Source: Gammaproteobacteria bacterium
Lineage (GTDB): Bacteria; Pseudomonadota; Gammaproteobacteria; Steroidobacterales; Steroidobacteraceae
Direction: 5' to 3'
Assembly: GCA_005878835.1 (NCBI GenBank)
Contig: VBMV01000071.1
Span: forward strand, 1-41,465
Length of the DNA: 41,465 nucleotides
Position 1 is the first letter of the stretch, and each line of letters opens with the position of its first letter. Under the pieces are notes generated by a model. It was given only the letters and a program-made list of their open reading frames with translations. It was not told where the DNA came from and did no database searches. Shown piece after piece: positions 32,845 to 41,358 of the stretch. Both the position numbers and the translations under genes were made by a program.

Positions 32845-35134
32845 GGGCGCCCCGGCGGCTCGGTGCGCGCGCGCACAGCTGCGCGTACACCCCGGAGAGC
32901 TCGGCTGCGAGCCGGCTGATGGAGTAGCCAGCCACGATGGTCGTACGGCTCGCCTCGCTCATGCGCGCGAGCGCCGCGCGATCGCCGGCTAGCTGGCGGA
33001 TCGCGGCGGCAATCGCCTGCGCAGAGCGCCCCTCCATCAGCAGACCGTTGACCCCGTCGGTGACCAGCTGCGGTATCGCGCCCACCCGCGTAGCGATCAC
33101 CGGAACGCCTGCGGCCATGCTCTCGAGCAAGGCGTAGGGAAGTCCCTCGCAGTTGCTCGTCGGCAGGAGGGAAACATCGGCCCGCCGCAGCAGCGTGAGC
33201 TTCGCCACCCCGTGCACCTGTCCCGGGAAGGAAACGCGCTCGAGCCCGCGCGATGCTGCGAGCTGCCGCAGCGCGAGCTCCTCCGGGCCGCTGCCGGCGA
33301 TGATGAGCTCGGTGGCGATACCCTCGGAGCACACGAGCGCCACGGCCTCGAGCAGCTCGTACAGGCCCTTCTCGCGCACGAGCCGCCCCATGTACAGGAG
33401 CCTCAGCGGTGCATCCGGGGCTGCGGTCTTGCGCTCCACGGCGGCGTAGTGAGTGCAATCGACGCCGTTCGGGAAAGCAAACACCGGGGTCGAGCCGACG
33501 AAGCCGCGGAAGGCGTCGCGCTCCGGCGCCGACACGGCCACGATCACGTCGGCGAAGCGCAGCGTCGAACGCAGGAGAGCCGCGAGCAGCCGATATCCGC
33601 GGCAGAACACCTGCGGCAAGGCTCCGCCGTGCACCTGGTAGAGGACCCGCGCGCCGCAGAGCTTCGCCACGATGAGGTAGGCGAGATCCCGCCAGTAGGC
33701 GCGCGGGGTGAGCGCGGTGTTGAGGTGCACGATCGCGGCGCGCTTGCGGAGTACCGCCGCCGCCAGGCGGAAGGGGCTCACGATGAGGCGCGCGGCGCGC
33801 CCGACTGCGCCCTCGTCACGGCCCTCGCCGCCCACCTCGAAGTGGATCAGCTCGAACTTCTCGGCGAGGCGCGAGCTCATCAAGAGACTCAGGTGCGTGC
33901 TGATGCCGCCCACAGCGTCGAGCCGCGGCCCGAGCAGGAGGGCCGTCGCCCGCGGAACATCGGTCTCGGGAGCGTCGTGGCCGGCAGCACCTGCGGCCGC
34001 GCGGGCCGTGACCTGCTCCACCGAACCGCACACCCCGAGCAGCAGCCGCTCGTAACGGTCGATCATCGCCTCCTCGTCGAAGGCAGCTTCGGCCTTGGCG
34101 CGGGCGCTGCGACCCATCGCGAGCCGGGTGTCACGGTCTGTGAGCTGCGACAGACATTCAACCAGTGCGCCGGTATCGCCCGGCGGGAACAGCAGTCCAT
34201 TGCGCCCCGGCTCGATCAGCTCCGTGGCTCCGCCGACCTGCGAATGCACCAGCGGCTTGCCCATGGCCATGGCCTCGATGGCCGCGAGCGACAGCGCCTC
34301 GGTCGTCAGGCTGCAGAGGCACACGACATCGCAGGCCGCGAGGTACGGCCTGACGTCTTCGCGGAAGCCGGTGACGGTCACTTCGCGCTCGACACCGAGC
34401 GTGCGCGCGCGCGCTTCGACCACGCCCCGCGTCGGGCCGTCGCCGACCAGCAATCCTCTCGCGGGGAGGCCTGCCCGGCGCAGCCGTGCGATGGCTTCGA
34501 TGAGCTGGATGTGGTTCTTCTCGGGCCGCAGCACCGCGGTGATCCCGATCACGTAGTCGCTATCCGCGTAGCCGAGCTCGGTACGCAATGTGTGCCGCTC
34601 GAGCGCGCTGCGGTGGTCCTGAAAATGCCGCGTGTCGATGCCGTTGTGGATCACCGTGTTGCGGCGTGACAGCAGAGCACGACGCATGCAGTAGCGCCGC
34701 TGGTTTTCGGATACGAACACGGTGCAGTCCACCGCCGCCCACATCAACGGCCTGTAGGCGAGCAGCTGAGCCTCCTGCTTGAGACCCGGTGAGCTCGTCG
34801 AGTGATAGATCAGGATCAGCGGCGCTCGTATCCGCGACCAGCCGCGAGCAAGCGTCGCGTACATCAGCGCATAGGCGTTCGCCGCAAGCAGCGCCGAGGG
34901 CTGGATGCGCGCCACCTCCGTCGCAAGGCGGCTCACTGCCTTGAGGTCGAGGTAGCGGGAAGCCCCGAGACTGAATGTCGTCCCGGCGGCTTGCAGGCGC
35001 AGCCGCGCACGCAGGTCGCTTTCGGGCTTCACGTAGCCGAGGTGGCACTCGTGGCCGCGCTCGGCGAGTCGGTTCGCGAGCGTGATAGCCTGACGCTCCG
35101 CGCCCCCGTGGGCCAGCGAGCCGGTGAGGATCAT
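32837..35134 (-). CDS. Double glycosyltransferase: two GT4 domains in one protein
   Basis: 765 residues made of two complete GT-B family 4 units. The first (about 1-370) starts MILTGSLAHGGAERQAITLA and has VLRPEKNHIQLIEAI, VGDGPTRGVVEARA and TEALSLAAIEAMAMGKPLVH. After a linker (about 370-394), the second starts LLLGPRLDAVGGISTHLSLL and has LYMGRLVREKGLYELLEAVA, IIAGSGPEELAL and NCEGLPYALLESMAAGVPVI. There is no stop or frameshift between them. It probably adds two successive sugars. The frame extends to 36490, but that extra part is out-of-frame reading of the flippase gene. ATG 35134 overlaps the flippase stop (TGATG); GTG 35143 is an alternative. Confidence 0.88.
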   Translation of the reverse strand: MILTGSLAHGGAERQAITLANRLAERGHECHLGYVKPESDLRARLRLQAAGTTFSLGASRYLDLKAVSRLATEVARIQPSALLAANAYALMYATLARGWSRIRAPLILIYHSTSSPGLKQEAQLLAYRPLMWAAVDCTVFVSENQRRYCMRRALLSRRNTVIHNGIDTRHFQDHRSALERHTLRTELGYADSDYVIGITAVLRPEKNHIQLIEAIARLRRAGLPARGLLVGDGPTRGVVEARARTLGVEREVTVTGFREDVRPYLAACDVVCLCSLTTEALSLAAIEAMAMGKPLVHSQVGGATELIEPGRNGLLFPPGDTGALVECLSQLTDRDTRLAMGRSARAKAEAAFDEEAMIDRYERLLLGVCGSVEQVTARAAAGAAGHDAPETDVPRATALLLGPRLDAVGGISTHLSLLMSSRLAEKFELIHFEVGGEGRDEGAVGRAARLIVSPFRLAAAVLRKRAAIVHLNTALTPRAYWRDLAYLIVAKLCGARVLYQVHGGALPQVFCRGYRLLAALLRSTLRFADVIVAVSAPERDAFRGFVGSTPVFAFPNGVDCTHYAAVERKTAAPDAPLRLLYMGRLVREKGLYELLEAVALVCSEGIATELIIAGSGPEELALRQLAASRGLERVSFPGQVHGVAKLTLLRRADVSLLPTSNCEGLPYALLESMAAGVPVIATRVGAIPQLVTDGVNGLLMEGRSAQAIAAAIRQLAGDRAALARMSEASRTTIVAGYSISRLAAELSGVYAQLCARAPSRRGAHV

Positions 35135-36660
35135 CAGTCGCACCGCGCCGCACCCCCGCTCACGACTTCGCGCCTCATGGCCTGCGCCGCAGGCCCGCGA
35201 AGGCGGCCCGCCAGGCCGCACACGGCGACGAGCGCCAGATACGCCACCGCCAGCAGCACACCGCCCGCGGCGACACGCACCTCCGGCCCAAACCCCGCGG
35301 GCACGCGACTCACGAGCACCCACGAGAGGACGCCGGCGAGCACCGCGCACAGCAGCAGCAGTCCCAGCGAGCGCCAGTCCTGCAAGTGGCGCCAGGGGAT
35401 GCCGGTGCAGCGCGAGATGCGCCACAGCGTGCCCACCTGCTCGAGGTAAATCGCAGTCACGCTGCCGACCGCCGCCCCCGCGAGGCCGCCGGCGCGCGCG
35501 CAGGTCCAGCTGAGAGCCACGGACAGCACGAGCGCGAGCGCGCCGAGCCGCATGCTGAATGGGCCCTGCCGCAGCAGCAGCATGAGGGTGGCCGGCTCGA
35601 TCACCAGCGCGATCAGCCCGAGAATGTAAATGCGCATCACGGGCGCGGCGGCGACGTACGCCGACGTATAGATGATGGTCACGATCTCGGCGCTGAACAC
35701 AAACGCAAAGACAAGCACCGGATACAGCAGTGCTGCGGCGAGGACGCTGCCGCGACTGTTGAGCTCGAGCATGCCGCGCAGATCGCCGGTGGCCTCCAGG
35801 CGGCTGATGCTCGGCAGGAACGCCTGCTGCACCGACACCCGGCAGAGGTGCACGAGGGGACTCAAGAGCGCGGCGATCGAGAACGAGGCGAACATTCCAA
35901 CGGAGAACAATGCGGTCGCGACCCACTGATCCGCCTGCGCGCGCAGGCCGTAGAGGGCGCCCGTGAACGCGAAAGGCGCCGTTTGCCGCAACTGCCGAGT
36001 GAAGGCGCGCCGGCGCAGGAACGGCCCTTTGAGGCCGTGGTATCGCGCCACGTAGGCGAGCAACAGCGCGAACTTGAAAATCGCGAAGCCGAGCAGCGTC
36101 AGCAGGATGGGCTCGAGCTGGCGCGTCAGGACGGCCGCCGCGGACAGCGCGACGGCGCGCAGCGCCGAAAGACCGATGATCGTTCTCGTCTGCCACCTCA
36201 CGCGCTCTTCGGTGCTGCCAATCAGGTCGAGCAACGACGCTACGACCCAGAACATCACGAATGTTGGCAGCAGCGCCCCGTTGGACGAGAGCTCGCGCAC
36301 GTTCCGGGGCAGCCATGGATCCCACCCGCTCACCGCGCAGGCCGCGATCAGCCCCGCTGCGCTCAGGTACAACAGCGCCTGGTTGATGTAGAGGCGCTTC
36401 TCTTCGTCGCCCGAGCGCGGCAGGAAGTAGAAGAGACCGGCGGCCATCGCCTGGGTCACCACCGCCATGACGGTTCCCGCCACCAGCCACAGCAAGCGGT
36501 AGCTGCCGAAGGCTTCGGGTGTCAGGTAGCGCACCAGCACGACCGGCAGGAGGAACTGGATCGCGTAATCGATGGCGTTGGCGGCGCCGAGCGAGATGGC
36601 CCGGTGCCCGAGCCTGTGCGGCACGGCAGGGGCGGTCGCGGCGCCGGTCCCCGAGCTCAC
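35134..36660 (-). CDS. Polysaccharide flippase (Wzx-like, MOP superfamily)
   Basis: About 508 residues with 12-14 hydrophobic segments. It begins, after a short leader, with RAISLGAANAIDYAIQFLLP and contains VRYLTPEAFGSYRLLWLVAG, QADQWVATALFSVGMFASFS and VVHLCRVSVQQAFLPSISRL-like repeats of the oligosaccharide flippase family. It would move lipid-linked repeat units across the inner membrane. The start is GTG 36660, overlapping the ligase stop (GTGA). The open frame continues to 38058, but that upstream part is a shadow of the ligase gene. It forms a Wzx/Wzy pair with its upstream neighbour. Confidence 0.87.
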   Translation of the reverse strand: MSSGTGAATAPAVPHRLGHRAISLGAANAIDYAIQFLLPVVLVRYLTPEAFGSYRLLWLVAGTVMAVVTQAMAAGLFYFLPRSGDEEKRLYINQALLYLSAAGLIAACAVSGWDPWLPRNVRELSSNGALLPTFVMFWVVASLLDLIGSTEERVRWQTRTIIGLSALRAVALSAAAVLTRQLEPILLTLLGFAIFKFALLLAYVARYHGLKGPFLRRRAFTRQLRQTAPFAFTGALYGLRAQADQWVATALFSVGMFASFSIAALLSPLVHLCRVSVQQAFLPSISRLEATGDLRGMLELNSRGSVLAAALLYPVLVFAFVFSAEIVTIIYTSAYVAAAPVMRIYILGLIALVIEPATLMLLLRQGPFSMRLGALALVLSVALSWTCARAGGLAGAAVGSVTAIYLEQVGTLWRISRCTGIPWRHLQDWRSLGLLLLCAVLAGVLSWVLVSRVPAGFGPEVRVAAGGVLLAVAYLALVAVCGLAGRLRGPAAQAMRREVVSGGAARCD

Positions 36661-38135
36661 GTCCGCCCGCCGCGCGACTCGTCCTGCGCGATGTCCGCAG
36701 CGCCGGACTGCCGCCCGCGATAGCCGTACATCATGCCGATCGCGAGCCACAGGAAGGCCTGCTCGGGGCGCGGCGTCAGGCTGCTGTCGGTGAAGTCGGA
36801 AACGAGCATACCCACGAGGCCCGCTGCCGCTCCCTGAAAGAATCCGCGCAGCCCCGCGGGGATGTCGGGATCCTTCGCCATCGCGCGCAGTCCTTTCCAC
36901 GCATGCGCGAAGTAGGCGCACAGCAGTACCAGCCCCGTCAGGCCCATGTCGAGCGCGGCCTGCAGGAAAGCGTTGTGCGGATGGTTCACCGCCAGCGTCA
37001 CGGTTCCCGCGCCCCGGCGCATGGTATCCGACCAGAGCATCGCGCCGATGCCGTTGCCGAACAGCGGATGGTGCAGGACCTCCGGCAGCAGCGGCAGCCA
37101 CAGCCCGTTCACCCGTCCCGCGCTGATGGCATCGATACCCGCGCCCTGCCCGGCGGAGAGTCGCTCGTAGATCGCCTGCGGCGCGAACAACAGGGCACCG
37201 CCCACGGCGACGCAGGTGATGATCAGAGTCCTGGCGCTGAAACGCCGCAGCACGTACAGCACGGTCGCCACCGCCATCGCAACGAACCCGCCGCGCGAGA
37301 AGGTCAGGACGAGCGCCACCAGGCTCAGTCCCAGGGCGAGGAGCAGCGCCAGCCGCAAGCCACGGCTCTCGGAGTCGGACCAGGTGAACAGCGCGAGCGC
37401 AACGGCGCTCGCGTACAGACGCCCGAAGTCGTTGGCGTGCATCCCGAGCGGCGAGAGAAACTCGCGCGCCTCGCTGCTGGCGAGCTGGTTGAGCGACATG
37501 CCCGAGTGCGCCACGTACACCGGCACCAGCACGTCCATGATGCACATCGACATGATCACCGGGATGAGCAATTTCTCCGGGCGCGCCGACTTCGCCACCG
37601 CGGCCCCGGCCAGCAGCGCAAAGACCACCATGAGCAGTGGTTTCGCCACCCACTCCCGCAGGTAGGCCGCGGCATTGGCGAAATCGAGCCCCTGAAAGAG
37701 GATGAGCAGCGCGGGCGCGATTTCGTGGATGTGGCGCGAGCCGATGGCGCCCGCGATCACGATCGGCACGATGTAGAGCCACAGGAGCGGTTGCGGCAGG
37801 AACTGCGGCAGGCTCCGGTCGGCCGCCGCATGCAGCAGGCACGAGAAGAGCGTACCGACCAGCAGGAGGTTGAGGGGATTGAGCCCGACGACCCCGAACA
37901 TCTCGTGCGGAAAGAGCGTGCTGCTGCCCGATATCGGCATCAACACAATGAGCAGCACGACGCCGATGCGGAAATCCACGAGGATCAGCGTGCAGGCGAT
38001 CAGCGATGCGCACAGATAGAACGAAGTGAGTCCACCGGCCGCAACGGCGATACCCCACAGCGCTCCGAGCAGCCCGATCATGAGCAGTACCGGGCGCTCG
38101 TTCAGGGCGGCGGCTGTGAGACTCCGGGTCCGCAA
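36657..38135 (-). CDS. O-antigen ligase/polymerase-like membrane protein (Wzy/WaaL type)
   Basis: About 492 residues with some 10-12 hydrophobic segments. The Wzy_C signature is at TFSRGGFVAMAVATVLYVLR and the periplasmic loop includes GHPLFGNGIGAM-like HHPLFGNGIGAML and NHPHNAFLQAALDMGLTGLV. These are hallmarks of the O-antigen ligase superfamily, which joins repeat units or transfers glycans. I chose TTG 38135 because GGAGG sits five bases upstream and hydrophobic homology starts soon after; earlier codons read into the EpsG-like gene. It lies 19 bases after that gene's stop and overlaps the flippase by four. Confidence 0.87.
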   Translation of the reverse strand: MRTRSLTAAALNERPVLLMIGLLGALWGIAVAAGGLTSFYLCASLIACTLILVDFRIGVVLLIVLMPISGSSTLFPHEMFGVVGLNPLNLLLVGTLFSCLLHAAADRSLPQFLPQPLLWLYIVPIVIAGAIGSRHIHEIAPALLILFQGLDFANAAAYLREWVAKPLLMVVFALLAGAAVAKSARPEKLLIPVIMSMCIMDVLVPVYVAHSGMSLNQLASSEAREFLSPLGMHANDFGRLYASAVALALFTWSDSESRGLRLALLLALGLSLVALVLTFSRGGFVAMAVATVLYVLRRFSARTLIITCVAVGGALLFAPQAIYERLSAGQGAGIDAISAGRVNGLWLPLLPEVLHHPLFGNGIGAMLWSDTMRRGAGTVTLAVNHPHNAFLQAALDMGLTGLVLLCAYFAHAWKGLRAMAKDPDIPAGLRGFFQGAAAGLVGMLVSDFTDSSLTPRPEQAFLWLAIGMMYGYRGRQSGAADIAQDESRGGRT

Positions 38136-38154
38136 CGGAACCTCCGAGTCCGCG

Positions 38155-39045
38155 TCAGAATCTGTTGAGCGCGGTGCCGACGACGAGGGCGCCGGCATCA
38201 CGGAAGTCCCGCACCAACCCGGCGGCATCGTCGATACGCGTGTGGTTCGCGCGGGCGAGCACCAGCACGCTGCCGGCACTGAAGGCGACGCTCTGCGCGT
38301 CGGCGTTCTCCCTGGCCGGCGGCGTATCGATCAGGATCACGTCGTATTCGTTGCGCGCGAGCTGCAGGAACGTCGTCAGCGCCGGTCGCAGCAGCAGCTC
38401 CTGCGGATTGGGTGGTCGGGCGCCGGCGGGCAGCACCGCGAGCGGGCCGAACGCGGGCACCGGCATGGCCGCCTCATGCCCGGCGCGTCCCGAGAGCACC
38501 GCCGAGAGGCCAACCCGGTCCGAAACATTGAAGATCTCGAACTGTCGCGGCGCCCTGAAGTCTGCGTCGATGATCAGCGTGCGCAAGCCCAGCTGCGCGA
38601 ACAGCACGGCGAGGTTGGCGGTCACGTAGCTGCGGCCCTCGAACGAGCCGGGACTGGCGATCGCCAGCGCGCGAGGCTCGCGTTCGAGCTTCGACCATTG
38701 AATCAGCAGCTGCGTCCTGAGCGCCCGCAGCTGCTCGGCGTTGGGGTGTAGCGCATCGCGGGAAACGGCCAGATCGGCACTGAAGGCATCGCCGTCGGCC
38801 GGCAGGTACGGATAGTCGTACTGCTTGGCCAGGGCCGCGCGCAGGTCTTCCAGAGTAATCAGTTGCAGCCGCAGCGCGGCTTCGCCGAATCGCACGCCGC
38901 GCGACTCCTGCAGCCTGATCACCTGCTCGATGCCCGCGCGGTCGAGCTTGCCCTCGGCGGCCAGGATGTCGCCGATACGCAGGTCGCGGCGCACCACCGA
39001 GCCCTGCGCTGCATCCAGCGGCAGAATTCCGTTGCGGTCTCTCAT
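38155..39045 (-). CDS. epsG: EpsG-like chain-length tyrosine kinase with N-terminal MshEN-like domain
   Basis: 296 residues, like the TIGR03029 EpsG family. Residues 23-46 (RIGDILAAEGKLDRAGIEQV...Q) and 52-75 (RFGEAALRLQLITLEDLRAA...Q) form two 24-residue motifs separated by five residues, the layout of the c-di-GMP-binding MshEN domain. The kinase part has SPGSFEGRSYVTANLAVLF as Walker A (Arg138 in place of Lys), TLIIDADFRAP as Walker A' and VILIDTPPARENAD. The protein ends ALNRF without a Tyr-rich tail. It partners the chain-length protein EpsF, whose gene stops six bases upstream. c-di-GMP binding is predicted, not shown. Confidence 0.88.
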   Translation of the reverse strand: MRDRNGILPLDAAQGSVVRRDLRIGDILAAEGKLDRAGIEQVIRLQESRGVRFGEAALRLQLITLEDLRAALAKQYDYPYLPADGDAFSADLAVSRDALHPNAEQLRALRTQLLIQWSKLEREPRALAIASPGSFEGRSYVTANLAVLFAQLGLRTLIIDADFRAPRQFEIFNVSDRVGLSAVLSGRAGHEAAMPVPAFGPLAVLPAGARPPNPQELLLRPALTTFLQLARNEYDVILIDTPPARENADAQSVAFSAGSVLVLARANHTRIDDAAGLVRDFRDAGALVVGTALNRF

Positions 39046-39051
39046 GGTGCG

Positions 39052-40335
39052 TCACTGAGGCCTGGGCAGCGCGCGCAGCACCGTGGCCGGCGGGCCGAGC
39101 AGCAGGCGCGCGCGCTTGCGCTTGCCCTCCTCGCCGAGCACGGCGAGCACCGGTACTGGGCTCGCGCTCTGCAGGTCTTCCGGGGAGCGCACCCGCGGAT
39201 CGTGCATCTCGAGGAGTGCCGCCAGAATGCCGCCGAGCACTACACCGGTGAAGAGCGACAGCGCGATGTTGAGCGCGATGTTGGGGCGGTAGGGCTTCAG
39301 CGGCGCCACCGCCGGATTCAGCACCTCGACGTTCGTCTGACTCGCCCGGCTGTCGACCTGACTCACGACGTAGCGCTGCATCGCGGTCTCGTAGGCGCGC
39401 TCGGCCGACTGCACGTTGCGCACGAGCACCGTCTCTTCCGGGGCCTGCGGCCCCGCACGGCCCGTCTTGAGAGCATCGTCCGGCCCCGCTTCGATCCCGG
39501 CGGCCGCCGCGCCCTCAGCGAGCTTGCGCATCTCCGTCTGCAGTCGGGTGCGCAGTGTCTGGTTCTCGGAAACCTGGCGCCGGTACACGGGGTGGTTGGC
39601 GCCGTACTGCGTGGCGAGCTCCTGAAGCTTCTCCTCTCCGTGCAGCAGCTCGGCCTTGAGCTGCTGGACGAAGGCATTGTCCGCGACCTGCGGGATGCTC
39701 TCCGGATGCTGCGTGGCCTTCGCCTGCACCGCAAGCTTCGCCTGCGCGAGCTTCGCCTGCGCATCCTCCAGGTTGGCGCGCAGGCCCTTGAGCTGCTCGT
39801 CGAACCAGGCCGCTGCCTTGCGCGTCGGGGCAACGCGCAGCTCGAGCATCGTGTCGACATAGGCCTTGGCATACGCGTTGGCGATCGCCGCGGCCCAGCG
39901 CGGATCGGCGCAGGTGAAGCTCGCCTGGATGACGCTGCTCTGCGAGGTCTCCGCCTTGAAATTCCGCCGTAACACCTCGACCAGCAGCTCTTCGGTGCGG
40001 CCACTCCTGGCCCCCCTCATACCGAGCGCGGCCAGCGCGCCCGGTGACTCCGCGAGGCGCAGCTCCTGCGCCACCGCGCGGGCGACCTTGGGGCTCGTGA
40101 GGATGTCCACCTGCGTCTGCAAGTAGCTCATGCGCTCCTGCGGCAGCACGAGCGGACGCAGCGCATCGCTGAGGGACTGCTCGTCCCGCGTGTCCACCAG
40201 CAGCGATACGGTTGCGCGATAGCTCTTCGGCATCGTGAGGCTCGCCAGCGTCGCGGCCAGCACGACCGACGCCAGCGCTACGACGAAGACCCGGCGCCGG
40301 GCACGCAAGGCCCGCAGCAGCTGTCGCAGATTCAT
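39052..40335 (-). CDS. epsF: Chain-length determinant protein (Wzz/EpsF-like)
   Basis: 427 residues. The N-terminal transmembrane helix is FVVALASVVLAATLASLTMP, and the C-terminal one (about 357-380) is NIALSLFTGVVLGGILAALL. Between them is a periplasmic domain with long coiled coils (RANLEDAQAKLAQAKLAVQA and QYGANHPVYRRQVSENQTLR). This is the Wzz/PCP co-polymerase layout, closest to EpsF (TIGR03017) and lacking a fused kinase, which is supplied by EpsG. It sets polymer length with the ligase/polymerase. It starts 12 bases after EpsE ends. Confidence 0.9.
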   Translation of the reverse strand: MNLRQLLRALRARRRVFVVALASVVLAATLASLTMPKSYRATVSLLVDTRDEQSLSDALRPLVLPQERMSYLQTQVDILTSPKVARAVAQELRLAESPGALAALGMRGARSGRTEELLVEVLRRNFKAETSQSSVIQASFTCADPRWAAAIANAYAKAYVDTMLELRVAPTRKAAAWFDEQLKGLRANLEDAQAKLAQAKLAVQAKATQHPESIPQVADNAFVQQLKAELLHGEEKLQELATQYGANHPVYRRQVSENQTLRTRLQTEMRKLAEGAAAAGIEAGPDDALKTGRAGPQAPEETVLVRNVQSAERAYETAMQRYVVSQVDSRASQTNVEVLNPAVAPLKPYRPNIALNIALSLFTGVVLGGILAALLEMHDPRVRSPEDLQSASPVPVLAVLGEEGKRKRARLLLGPPATVLRALPRPQ

Positions 40336-40347
40336 GGCCTCGTTGCC

Positions 40348-41160
40348 CTAGAACAGCCGCTCGCGGACCAGGATGACGTCATTGGGCTGCACGGCATCCG
40401 TCGGCCGTACCTCCCTGAGGTCGCGGATCTGGCCGTCCGGCATCCTGCGTTGGATCTCGAGCCCGTGCAGCGTGCCGCGCGCCGTGAGTCCGCCACCGAC
40501 CGAGAGCGCCTGCATCACCGTCATGTCCGGCTCGAGGCGGTAGGCACCGGCGCGCTGCACTTCCCCGTAGATGTAGAACTGCGGCGCCCGTTCCACATAA
40601 ATCACATCGCCGTTCTCCAGGCGGATGTCGTGCGACATGTCGCCGGTTCGATACATGGCTGGAACGTCTATCGATGTCCTGCTCGGCTTGCCATGATTGT
40701 TGAGCATCACGACGACGTTGTCGTCGCCGCCCGGGCTGATGCCGCCCGCCAGCGCCAGGACGTCGGTCAGTTTGCTGCTCACGTCGTCCAGCGGGTAGCG
40801 TCCCGGTCGGCCGACCTGCCCGAGCACCGATATCTGTCGGCTACGCACTTGCAGCACGCTCAGATTCACTTGAGGCCTGACCACGAATTTGCCACGGGCC
40901 AGCTGTTGCGCGATGCGCGCTTCGGCATCCGCGGGCGCGAGGCCGCCGATGACCACCTCGCCGATCAACGGGAAGTTGATCGCGCCGCGCTCGGAGATGC
41001 GCGCCTCGGTGGTGAGGTCGGGGTTCTGGAACACGGTGATGCGGACCGTGTCGCCGTCGCCGAGCAACTCGTTCGACCCGCCGACCGCGGCTTGCGATGC
41101 GATCAGCGCGACAAGCGCATAACCGACTCGATAAAGAACGGCTCGTCTGGCTGGTCCCAT
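40348..41160 (-). CDS. epsE: Polysaccharide export protein (EpsE/Wza-like)
   Basis: 270 residues. The signal peptide (VGYALVALIASQAAVGG) has no Cys, so unlike Wza it is probably not a lipoprotein. The Poly_export domain includes LLGDGDTVRITVFQNPDLTT, ISERGAINFPLIGEVVIGGL and LVVRPQVNLSV-like KFVVRPQVNLSVLQV. SLBB-type segments follow: ISVLGQVGRPGRYPLD and FYIYGEVQRAGAYRLE. It matches the exosortase-type EpsE proteins (TIGR03027-like). It forms the outer-membrane channel for the polymer. It is the first gene of the twelve-gene minus-strand operon. No strong ribosome binding site precedes ATG 41160. Confidence 0.88.
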   Translation of the reverse strand: MGPARRAVLYRVGYALVALIASQAAVGGSNELLGDGDTVRITVFQNPDLTTEARISERGAINFPLIGEVVIGGLAPADAEARIAQQLARGKFVVRPQVNLSVLQVRSRQISVLGQVGRPGRYPLDDVSSKLTDVLALAGGISPGGDDNVVVMLNNHGKPSRTSIDVPAMYRTGDMSHDIRLENGDVIYVERAPQFYIYGEVQRAGAYRLEPDMTVMQALSVGGGLTARGTLHGLEIQRRMPDGQIRDLREVRPTDAVQPNDVILVRERLF

Positions 41161-41358
41161 GCCACAGTAAGCTAGCCGTCACACTTTATCGTCCCGTTGC
41201 TCGCTCGCTAGTCCGACCTACCTATTGCGGTAGCTTCGTCGACATAATTACTCTACGTGCCGGTCGAGATCTAACGATATAATCTGTCGTGTTGGGTTGT
41301 TTGATTGTCGTCGTAACGCGACGTAAGTGTGTCGCGATTGAACGACACGGGGGTTCCG
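41161..41358. promoter_or_regulatory. Divergent promoter region of the exopolysaccharide operon
   Basis: A comparatively AT-rich gap between epsE (minus) and a secreted-protein gene (plus). TATAAT occurs at 41278-41283 on the plus strand, without a good -35 hexamer, so the promoter may need an activator. Short inverted repeats are CTACC-TATTGC-GGTAG near 41218-41233 and GTCG-TAACG-CGAC near 41310-41322. These could be regulator sites. Start sites cannot be fixed by eye. Confidence 0.45.

Noticed and set aside
35135-36490. Upstream extension of the double glycosyltransferase frame to 36490
   Set aside because: The extra 450 residues are low-complexity and overlap the flippase gene in another frame; glycosyltransferase homology begins at ATG 35134.
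36661-38058. Upstream extension of the flippase frame to 38058
   Set aside because: It overlaps the O-antigen ligase-like gene out of frame and shows no flippase features.
22833-41160. Canonical alginate operon
   Set aside because: Only the AlgD-like enzyme matches; Alg8, Alg44, AlgK, AlgE, AlgG and AlgX are absent and Wzx/Wzy-type genes are present instead.
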